5,236 bases of DNA. It comes from Trueperella sp. (GTDB taxonomy: Bacteria > Actinomycetota > Actinomycetes > Actinomycetales > Actinomycetaceae). Positions 1 to 5,236 of this stretch are shown piece by piece. The stretch lies in contig JAAYGH010000300.1 of the NCBI GenBank assembly GCA_012727825.1, forward strand, positions 1 through 5,236. Reading direction: 5' to 3'. Positions within the stretch are counted from its first letter, which is position 1. Each line of letters starts with the position of its first letter. The position numbers and the translations under genes were made by a program. The notes under the pieces were generated by a model, which was not told the DNA's origin, made no database searches, and saw nothing but the letters and a program-made list of their open reading frames with translations.

Positions 1-64
1 GCTGTGGTCAGGCTCGGTAGCCAATCGTCAGGTACAGCAGGCACGGCTTGGGTAGGCTCAAATC

Positions 65-70
65 AGGAGG
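65..70 (+). promoter_or_regulatory. Ribosome binding site of the Memo-like gene
   Basis: A perfect AGGAGG lies five bases before the ATG at 76. It decides the start against the longer in-frame GTG at 4. I see no convincing -35/-10 pair in the 64 bases before it, so the promoter is probably further upstream or shared with an earlier gene. Confidence 0.85.
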
Positions 71-75
71 CGCCA

Positions 76-954
76 ATGTCTATTCGCACGCCAGCTGTTG
101 CTGGCACATTTTATCCGGCGAGTGTTCCCGACGTGCATGCCGCTCTTGACCAGGCGTTCGCGGCGGCATCGCAGGTGGCGGCGAGCCACGTCGTCGAATC
201 TGCCCGCGAGCAACCATCTGCCCTGAAGGAAATGCGCGACCTCGTAGGTAACCCCGGCGTCAAGGCACTCATCGTGCCGCATGCAGGGTGGATCTTTTCT
301 GGGTCAACGGCCGCCAACGCCTTTCGGCTTCTCGAGGGACGCCTTGGCATTGAACGTGTAGTGATTCTCGGGCCCGCGCATCGCGTATGGGTTCCAGGGT
401 TGGCGATGAGTTCCCACTCCGCGTGGACCACCCCGTTAGGAAACATCCGCGTCCACTACCCGCAGGAGTTGCAGGCGCTGCCGTTTGTGGAAACGAATGA
501 CTCCACTCATGCCCACGAGCACTCCATCGAGGTTCTCGTTCCTTTCATTCAGCGCATGCTCGGCGACGTGACGATCACACCAATTGTGGTGGGCGGAGCC
601 GGGCGTAAGCAGGTGGCGCAGGCTCTCGACGCCGTGTGGGGAGGGCCCGAAACGCTGATTGTCATCAGCACCGACCTCTCCCACTATCTCGATTACGCAC
701 ACGCGATCGAGGCAGACCGCGAAACAACCGCGGCCATCCTTCAGTTACGATCCACGATTCGATCCGACCGTGCCTGCGGTGCCTATCCGTTAAACGGCAT
801 GATGATGGCTGCGAAGCAACGCGGCATGAATATCCGCCTGTTAGCCTCATGCAACTCGGGTGACACGGCCGGAGATCTCGACAGCGTGGTCGGGTACGCG
901 GCGTTCGCGCTCACTGACGCCCGCGGCGATGACGAAGCTGGAGGATATTCATGA
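76..954 (+). CDS. amrB: Memo-like protein, AmmeMemoRadiSam system protein B (292 aa)
   Basis: A cytoplasmic protein of the Memo family, whose fold resembles class III (LigB-type) extradiol dioxygenases; its bacterial reaction is unknown. Residues matching the human MEMO1 metal site are present: His69 in VPHAGW, His102 in GPAHRV and Cys234 in ACGAYPLNG. Also conserved are HEHSIE (147-152) and STDLSH (198-203, Asp200 and His203). The glycine-rich end (ASCNSGDTAG, then SVVGYAAFAL) matches the family C-terminus. The start is the ATG at 76 because AGGAGG lies five bases upstream and the protein then begins MSIRTPAVAGTFYPAS, a typical Memo N-terminus. An in-frame GTG at 4 would add 24 residues of no family character. 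Compared with human MEMO1 from memory, about 24 extra residues lie between FYPAS and PHAG. First gene of a three-gene operon; its stop overlaps the next start. There is no signal peptide or membrane segment. Family assignment is firm; function is open. Confidence 0.93.
   Translation: MSIRTPAVAGTFYPASVPDVHAALDQAFAAASQVAASHVVESAREQPSALKEMRDLVGNPGVKALIVPHAGWIFSGSTAANAFRLLEGRLGIERVVILGPAHRVWVPGLAMSSHSAWTTPLGNIRVHYPQELQALPFVETNDSTHAHEHSIEVLVPFIQRMLGDVTITPIVVGGAGRKQVAQALDAVWGGPETLIVISTDLSHYLDYAHAIEADRETTAAILQLRSTIRSDRACGAYPLNGMMMAAKQRGMNIRLLASCNSGDTAGDLDSVVGYAAFALTDARGDDEAGGYS
940..945 (+). promoter_or_regulatory. Ribosome binding site of the AMMECR1-like gene
   Basis: GGAGGA lies inside the last codons of the Memo-like gene, five bases before the ATG at 951. 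The AMMECR1-like gene can therefore be translated on its own initiation signal as well as by coupling through the ATGA overlap. Confidence 0.8.
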
Positions 955-1547
955 ACACACCAGACCACGCCCACTCTCAACTCCCTGACAACGCAGGCGA
1001 CTGGCTCTTGCCTCTCGCCCGGACTGCGATCGCCGAAGAAATCGGCGCGGATCCGGGTCTGCGTGGCGACGTGCCAACACCCATACCCGACTGGCTGGGA
1101 TCTCAGGGCGCCACGTTCGTCACGTTGAGTCAAAATGGCCAACTGCGCGGTTGCATCGGCTCGTTACTCGCACATCGGCCCCTCGTGGATGACCTCCGCG
1201 ATAATGCCGTTGCAAGCGCCATACACGACCACCGCTTCCCCACCCTGGCAGCGGCGGATCTGACGCGCACGGATATCGAAGTGTCGGTGCTGAGCAAGCC
1301 CGAACCGATCCGATTCTCGAGCAGGGCGGAACTTGAAGGCCAGTTACACCCCGGCGTCGACGGCCTCATTCTCACCATAGAATTGCGCCGCGCCACGTTC
1401 CTCCCCCAAGTGTGGGAGCAACTACCCGATCCTGCACTCTTCCTCGACCAGCTCGTGCAGAAAGCGGGAGTCTCGCCAGAACGCGTGGACTGGTCCTCCG
1501 ATCGGGTTACCGCTGAGCGATACACGGTGACGGACTGGTCCGAATGA
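951..1547 (+). CDS. amrA: AMMECR1-domain protein, AmmeMemoRadiSam system protein A (198 aa)
   Basis: A single-domain AMMECR1 family protein, about the usual length for bacterial members, with unknown molecular function. The signature LRGCIGS is at residues 65-71, the motif that defines the family and is kept in human AMMECR1. Other family blocks follow: DNAVASAIHDHRF (84-96), the DIEVSVLSKPEPI strand (108-120), HPGVDGLIL (133-141) and ATFLPQVWEQLPDP (148-161). It begins with the ATG at 951 in an ATGA overlap with the stop of the Memo-like gene and has its own GGAGGA. Its stop overlaps the start of the radical SAM gene in the same way. This tight coupling suggests the three proteins are made in similar amounts and work on one process. 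The invariant cysteine (Cys68) is surface or active-site material in principle, but no activity can be read from sequence. No signal peptide or transmembrane segment is visible. Confidence 0.93.
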   Translation: MNTPDHAHSQLPDNAGDWLLPLARTAIAEEIGADPGLRGDVPTPIPDWLGSQGATFVTLSQNGQLRGCIGSLLAHRPLVDDLRDNAVASAIHDHRFPTLAAADLTRTDIEVSVLSKPEPIRFSSRAELEGQLHPGVDGLILTIELRRATFLPQVWEQLPDPALFLDQLVQKAGVSPERVDWSSDRVTAERYTVTDWSE

Positions 1548-2587
1548 GCGTGCACCCTCGCGAGCGCGTCGCCGGCGGTGGCGCAGTTGGCCAGTGGTGG
1601 CAGGAGATCGACGACGGTCGGATCCAGTGCGATCTGTGCCCGCGGTTCTGCAGGCTCAGGGAAGGTCAGCGCGGGTTCTGCTTCGTGCGCCTACGCGAAG
1701 ATGACCAGATTATTCTCGATACCTACGGCCGCACCTCGGGACTCGCAATCGACCCGATTGAGAAGAAGCCGCTTTACCATGTCCGCCCCGGCACCACAGT
1801 GCTCTCGTTTGGCACGGCAGGGTGTAACCTCGCCTGCAAGTTCTGCCAGAACTGGAGCATCTCAAAGTCGAGAGAAATCGACTCCCTCCACGTCAAGGCG
1901 GAACCGACGCAAATCGCCGAGATCGCCCAGCGCCACGGATGCGATTCGGTGGCCTTCACATACAACGATCCAACTATCTTTGCCGAGTACGCGATCGACA
2001 CCGCGATCGCTTGCCACGAGGCGGGCATTCGCACGGTGGCCGTCAGCGCCGGCTACATCAGCCCTGAACCACGGGCCGACATGTACCGCCACATGGACGC
2101 CGCGAACATTGACCTCAAAGCATTCTCCGAAGATTTCTATTGGAAGCTCACCGGCGCGCACCTCCAGCCGGTCCTAGACACGATCTCGTACGTCGCCAAC
2201 GAAACTGACTGCTTCCTCGAGCTCACCACGTTGGTCATCCCGGACCACAATGACACCCCTGGCGAGATAGGCAGCCTCGCCCACTGGGTGCTCTCCGAAT
2301 GCGGTCCGGATACTCCGCTCCATTTTTCGGCGTTTCATCCCGATTGGAAGATGCGCGACGTCCCGCGCACTCCCCTTGCCACCCTGCGCATGGCGCGAGA
2401 GATAGCTCTCGAGGTTGGCCTCAACCACGTGTACCTCGGTAACGTCCGCGATCCTGGAAGCGCCAGCACCCATTGCCCAACCTGCTCGGTCGTCGTCGTT
2501 GAACGCGACACCTATCGCACACCCCAGATACACCCCCGCGATGGAGCATGCCACGAGTGCGGCACGTCCATCGCGGGAATGTGGTAA
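1544..2587 (+). CDS. amrS: AmmeMemoRadiSam system radical SAM enzyme (347 aa)
   Basis: A radical S-adenosylmethionine enzyme related to pyruvate formate-lyase activating enzymes. The cluster motif CNLACKFC (Cys94, Cys98, Cys101; CxxxCxxC) should bind the [4Fe-4S] cluster that cleaves SAM. An N-terminal cysteine block (Cys29, 32, 36 and 46, in CDLCPRFC and GQRGFC) precedes the barrel, and a C-terminal CxxC pair of pairs (Cys311/314 and Cys336/339) looks like a zinc ribbon or auxiliary metal site. The barrel carries YNDPTIF (140-146), AVSAGYISPEP (166-176), NIDLKAF (188-194) and FHPDWKM (264-270), all typical of this subfamily. Asp142 replaces the glutamate I expect in the YNEP motif. The ATG at 1544 overlaps the preceding stop and has no good Shine-Dalgarno sequence of its own, so translation is probably coupled to the AMMECR1-like gene. 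Last gene of the cassette; convergent with ilvD. The substrate is unknown; the neighbours make the Memo-like or AMMECR1-like protein a plausible partner. Confidence 0.93.
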   Translation: MSVHPRERVAGGGAVGQWWQEIDDGRIQCDLCPRFCRLREGQRGFCFVRLREDDQIILDTYGRTSGLAIDPIEKKPLYHVRPGTTVLSFGTAGCNLACKFCQNWSISKSREIDSLHVKAEPTQIAEIAQRHGCDSVAFTYNDPTIFAEYAIDTAIACHEAGIRTVAVSAGYISPEPRADMYRHMDAANIDLKAFSEDFYWKLTGAHLQPVLDTISYVANETDCFLELTTLVIPDHNDTPGEIGSLAHWVLSECGPDTPLHFSAFHPDWKMRDVPRTPLATLRMAREIALEVGLNHVYLGNVRDPGSASTHCPTCSVVVVERDTYRTPQIHPRDGACHECGTSIAGMW

Positions 2588-2606
2588 AAATTCGCGAAGG
2601 CGCGAA
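2586..2606 (-). terminator. Intrinsic terminator of ilvD
   Basis: Read on the minus strand, TTCGCG, loop CCTT and CGCGAA form a perfect 6-bp stem (2606-2591), followed at once by TTTTT (2590-2586). A G-U pair can extend the stem by one. It begins four bases after the ilvD stop. The T-tract overlaps the TAA stop of the convergent radical SAM gene. On the plus strand the same hairpin has no T-tract after it, so it should work mainly for ilvD. Confidence 0.75.
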
Positions 2607-2610
2607 CAGG

Positions 2611-4440
2611 TTAGTCGACCTGACGCACCGCGCCGTACGAGGCCGAGGTGGCCATTGACGCGTAGGCACGAAGAGCCTTCGACACCTTGCGGTCACGAAC
2701 CGGATACCACGGCGCCTCGCCCTTGGCAGCGCGGCGGCGCTCAAGCTCCTCGTCCGTCACATCAAGGTGGAGCTTGCGCTCGGGCACGTCGATGATGATC
2801 CTATCGCCCTCTTCGACTAGGCCAATCGCACCGCCAGAGGCAGCCTCCGGCGAAATGTGACCAATCGACAGGCCCGACGTTCCACCCGAGAAGCGACCGT
2901 CTGTAATGAGCGCGGCGACTTTTCCGAGGCCGAGTCCCTTGAGGTACGACGTCGGGTAGAGCATCTCCTGCATTCCCGGGCCGCCCTTGGGGCCCTCGTA
3001 TCGGATCACGACGACGTCACCGGGGTTCACGGACTTCGACAAGATCAACTCAATTGCCGCATCCTGCGATTCAACAACGCGCGCGGTGCCCTCAAAATGG
3101 AAAAGCTCTTCGTCGATGCCGGCCGTCTTGATGACGGAGCCGTCTTCGGCGAGGTTTCCGTAGAGCACACACAGCCCGCCATCCTCGGTGTAAGCGTGCT
3201 CAACGGCACGAATACATCCCTCAACCGGATCCGTATCGAGCGATTCGTAGCGCTTATCCTGCGAGAACGCCTGGGTGGTGCGCACGCCACCGGGTGCAAC
3301 CGTAAACAGATCGCGCGCTTCCTCGGTGGCTTTGCCTCCGCGCACGTCCCAATCGTCAAGCCATTCGTCGAGCGAGTCCGCGTGGATCGCGTGAACGTCG
3401 CGCTTGAGCAGACCTCCCCGATCAAGCTCGCCAAGGAGCGCCGGGATACCTCCGGCACGGTGGAAATCCTCCATATGGAATTTCACCGAGTTCGGAGCAA
3501 CCTTCGACATATTCGGGGTGTTGCGCGAGAGCACATCGATATCCGAGATATCGAATTCGATCTCACCTTCCTGCGCGGCAGCAAGAATATGAAGCACGGT
3601 GTTCGTGGAGCCGCCCATGGCGATATCCATCGTCATGGCGTTCAGGAACGCATCGCGGTTCGCAACGTTTCGTGGCAGCACCGACTCGTCGTCGTTATCG
3701 TAGTAGCGCTTGGCGATCTCAACGATAATCTCGCCCGCCTTGATGAACAGGTCTTTACGGCGCGCGGCAGTCGCGAGCGTCGAGCCGTTACCCGGCAGCG
3801 AGAGGCCAAGGACCTCCGTCAGACAGTTCATCGAGTTCGCCGTGAACATGCCCGAGCAGGAGCCACATGTGGGGCACGCGGCTTCTTCAATTGCGAGCAG
3901 CTGCTCGTCGGTCACCGACTCATTGACGGCTTCCGTCATCGCGTCGATGAGGTTCGTGTTGTGGTCGATCACGCCATCCACAGCCTTGCCCGACTCCATC
4001 GGACCACCGGACACGAAGACCACCGGGATGTTCAGCCGCATGGCAGCCAAAAGCATGCCCGGCGTGATCTTGTCGCAGTTCGAGATGCACACGATGGCGT
4101 CGGCGCGGTGCGCTTCGACCATGTACTCCACCGAGTCCGCAATGATTTCGCGCGAGGGTAAGGAGTAGAGCATGCCATCATGACCCATGGCAATGCCGTC
4201 GTCCACCGCAATCGTGTTGAATTCCTTGCCGACGCCGCCGGCGTCTTCAATCGCCTTAATAACGAGTTGGCCCATATCCTTGAGGTGAACGTGGCCAGGC
4301 ACAAACTGCGTAAACGAATTCGCTACCGCAATAATTGGCTTTCCAAAATCTTCAGACGTCATGCCGGTAGCACGCCATAGTGCGCGGGCTCCGGCCATGT
4401 TGCGTCCCTGTGTCGACGTCGCTGAACGAAGTTGAGCCAT
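2611..4440 (-). CDS. ilvD: Dihydroxy-acid dehydratase (609 aa)
   Basis: Converts 2,3-dihydroxyisovalerate and 2,3-dihydroxy-3-methylvalerate to the 2-keto acids that lead to valine, leucine, isoleucine and pantothenate; cytoplasmic, iron-sulfur and Mg-dependent. The full family pattern is present: [15 protein letters not shown] near the N-terminus, NCDKITPGM (Cys122), [11 protein letters not shown] (Cys189, 192, 195), [17 protein letters not shown] (275-282), [12 protein letters not shown] (481-492) and [15 protein letters not shown] (514-528). Length is close to the 616 residues of E. coli IlvD. I chose the ATG at 4440 because AAGGA lies five bases upstream and [12 protein letters not shown] aligns with the E. 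coli start. An ATG at 4446 would add only Met-Asp and has no spaced ribosome site. The N-terminal VPGHVHL has glycine where plant and mycobacterial [2Fe-2S] enzymes, as I recall, have a cysteine ligand, so it belongs with the E. coli type. No other ilv genes are nearby. Confidence 0.97.
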   Translation of the reverse strand: MAQLRSATSTQGRNMAGARALWRATGMTSEDFGKPIIAVANSFTQFVPGHVHLKDMGQLVIKAIEDAGGVGKEFNTIAVDDGIAMGHDGMLYSLPSREIIADSVEYMVEAHRADAIVCISNCDKITPGMLLAAMRLNIPVVFVSGGPMESGKAVDGVIDHNTNLIDAMTEAVNESVTDEQLLAIEEAACPTCGSCSGMFTANSMNCLTEVLGLSLPGNGSTLATAARRKDLFIKAGEIIVEIAKRYYDNDDESVLPRNVANRDAFLNAMTMDIAMGGSTNTVLHILAAAQEGEIEFDISDIDVLSRNTPNMSKVAPNSVKFHMEDFHRAGGIPALLGELDRGGLLKRDVHAIHADSLDEWLDDWDVRGGKATEEARDLFTVAPGGVRTTQAFSQDKRYESLDTDPVEGCIRAVEHAYTEDGGLCVLYGNLAEDGSVIKTAGIDEELFHFEGTARVVESQDAAIELILSKSVNPGDVVVIRYEGPKGGPGMQEMLYPTSYLKGLGLGKVAALITDGRFSGGTSGLSIGHISPEAASGGAIGLVEEGDRIIIDVPERKLHLDVTDEELERRRAAKGEAPWYPVRDRKVSKALRAYASMATSASYGAVRQVD

Positions 4441-4445
4441 GTCCA

Positions 4446-4450
4446 TCCTT
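4446..4450 (-). promoter_or_regulatory. Ribosome binding site of ilvD
   Basis: AAGGA on the minus strand sits five bases before the ATG at 4440. It directly abuts and partly overlaps the alternative ATG at 4446, which therefore lacks a usable spacer. This supports the two-residue-shorter start. Confidence 0.65.
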
Positions 4451-4477
4451 AAATACGTAAATTTGACTTACTTAATT
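4451..4477. promoter_or_regulatory. Imperfect dyad, possible operator in the ilvD leader
   Basis: The arms AAATACGTAA (4451-4460) and TTACTTAATT (4468-4477) match as an inverted repeat at 8 of 10 positions, with a 7-base spacer; the inner GTAA/TTAC is perfect. It lies between the candidate -10 and the ribosome site, where a repressor could block initiation. The stretch is AT-rich, which raises the chance of accidental symmetry. Confidence 0.3.
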
Positions 4478-4480
4478 CTA
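4475..4480 (-). promoter_or_regulatory. Candidate -10 box of an ilvD promoter
   Basis: TAGAAT on the minus strand fits a TANNNT -10 box in the only AT-rich stretch between ilvD and the methyltransferase gene. It would place the transcript start near 4468 and give a 5' leader of about 28 bases. There is no recognisable -35 at 16-19 bases upstream, so this is a weak call. Confidence 0.3.
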
Positions 4481-4562
4481 ACCATCCCACCGGCCTAGCG
4501 CTTGTGAGGTTCATCCTGTGACCGCCCCGCGAAAGAGTTTTGGTGGCCGTGCGTCGCAGCAT

Positions 4563-5236
4563 CTACGTTGCGCGCCGAGCCACCCAGCAGTGAACTTGAT
4601 ACGGAATCCCAACGACGCCGTCGCTCGGCACACCCAATTGTTGTGCGATGTACCATTCCAGATTTGCGCCCATCCGCTGGCGGCCCTCAACGGAGTTTGT
4701 GATCCACGAGGAACGCGTGGTGCCCAGTTCAATTAGTTCGGGAACTGTGAGCGGGTCGATCCACACGTATCGATGCAGGTGCGGCTCGGTAAATGGGCGC
4801 TCCATGTGGCCGTGGTGGCCAGGCACGCGCAGGTCCGGAGCGTGATCCGCGCGGTGGACATCTCCCGAGCGCATAATGCGCGAGAGCCGATGTACCCACG
4901 GCTGGCGGACGTCGAGCTGGATGAACACAACGGCCACGCTCCCGCCCGGACGCACCACCCGCGCCGCCTCCACTGCGGCCGCCCGCGTATCGAGCCAATG
5001 CCACGACTGCCCATAGGTCAACACGTCCACGCTCGCATCCCCTACGGGAAGCGACTCCCCTGATCCATCCAACAACCGTTCCGATGGGAAGTCCGGTAAC
5101 GCCTGCGCAAACCCCGCTCGCATGTCCGCAGATGGCTCGAGCGCCCACACCCGGTCGCTGCGGTGCGCCAGCTGCGCCGTGAGCTTGCCGGTGCCGGCGC
5201 CGACATCCAGAACGACGTCATCGCGAGTAATCCCCA
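4563..5236 (-). CDS. Class I SAM-dependent methyltransferase, 5' end outside the window (223 codons visible)
   Basis: A methyltransferase of the Methyltransf_11 type with unknown substrate. Counting from the first complete codon at 5234, SAM motif I is VLDVGAGTGKL (8-18), followed by the acidic residue of strand 2 in VWALEPS (Glu33), the GESLPVGDASVDVL strand-4 region (59-72), QSWHWLD (76-82) and RVVRPGGSVAVVF (92-104). The QSWHWLD block followed by RPGG is typical of the group that includes yeast Tmt1/Crg1-like and many actinobacterial small-molecule methyltransferases. The C-terminal part (about 105-223) is a variable, substrate-facing region ending in YQVHCWVARRAT. The reading frame is open through the window edge, so the real start lies beyond 5236; the GTG at 5150 falls inside strand 2, after motif I, and cannot be the start. 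It is on the same strand as ilvD with 122 bases between them and no clear terminator, so some co-transcription is possible. Probably nearly complete, with only a short N-terminal piece missing. Confidence 0.88.
   Translation of the reverse strand, partial: GITRDDVVLDVGAGTGKLTAQLAHRSDRVWALEPSADMRAGFAQALPDFPSERLLDGSGESLPVGDASVDVLTYGQSWHWLDTRAAAVEAARVVRPGGSVAVVFIQLDVRQPWVHRLSRIMRSGDVHRADHAPDLRVPGHHGHMERPFTEPHLHRYVWIDPLTVPELIELGTTRSSWITNSVEGRQRMGANLEWYIAQQLGVPSDGVVGIPYQVHCWVARRAT

Noticed and set aside
11..22. Short hairpin GGCT-CGGT-AGCC near the left edge
   Set aside because: A 4-bp stem with no T-tract; expected by chance in GC-rich DNA.
2..55. Possible 3' end of an upstream gene (plus-strand frame open from the edge to a TAG at 53-55)
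   Set aside because: Only 17 codons are visible, with no recognisable motif, so a real gene end cannot be told from chance.
4..75. An N-terminal extension of the Memo-like protein from the GTG at 4
   Set aside because: No family similarity in the 24 added residues, and the AGGAGG sits directly before the ATG at 76.
1578..2177. A 199-codon plus-strand frame inside the radical SAM gene
   Set aside because: Low-complexity Ser/Arg/Pro/Thr composition, and it overlaps a gene with clear cluster and barrel motifs in another frame.
2857..4161. A 434-codon open frame on the plus strand, antisense to ilvD
   Set aside because: Its protein is rich in Arg, His and Val with no domain character. It mirrors the codon bias of the highly conserved ilvD frame opposite, a common artefact in GC-rich genes.
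4524..4554. Weak inverted repeat (CCGCC and GGTGG) downstream of the methyltransferase as a terminator
   Set aside because: Five pairs including a G-U, a 15-base loop and no T-tract on the minus strand.
4518..4736. A 72-codon plus-strand frame opposite the methyltransferase end
   Set aside because: No ribosome site or domain, and it runs across the gap and antisense to a well-supported methyltransferase C-terminus.

Overview
The window is gene-dense, GC-rich DNA, probably from an actinobacterium. The basis is the strong G/C preference at third codon positions and the dihydroxy-acid dehydratase (609 residues, ending GAVRQVD), which as I remember it resembles corynebacterial and Actinomycetaceae enzymes more than proteobacterial ones. 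A family-level assignment (for example Actinomycetaceae) would be a guess.

Left half (76-2587, + strand): a compact three-gene cassette, Memo-like protein, AMMECR1-like protein, radical SAM enzyme. Each stop codon overlaps the next start in an ATGA quartet. This is the 'AmmeMemoRadiSam' system, named for the co-occurrence of these three families in bacteria and archaea. I know of no established biochemical role for the bacterial system. Human homologues of two members (MEMO1 and AMMECR1) are studied for other reasons. This cassette is the most interesting content of the window. Bases 1-75 hold the upstream end: a clear AGGAGG ribosome binding site but no convincing promoter.

Right half (2611-5236, - strand): ilvD, the dihydroxy-acid dehydratase of branched-chain amino-acid synthesis, lies tail-to-tail with the cassette. 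The 23-bp gap carries a hairpin and T-tract that read as an intrinsic terminator for ilvD; the T-tract runs into the stop codon of the radical SAM gene. Upstream of ilvD is an AT-rich control region (about 4449-4480) with a candidate -10 box and an imperfect dyad. Beyond it, on the same strand, is a class I SAM-dependent methyltransferase whose 5' end lies outside the window.

The three cassette genes very likely act together on one unknown substrate or cofactor. ilvD has no other ilv genes beside it here and appears to be its own unit, although read-through from the methyltransferase gene is possible. I see no RNA genes, mobile elements, CRISPR arrays or phage features, and no gene-free stretch longer than about 120 bases.
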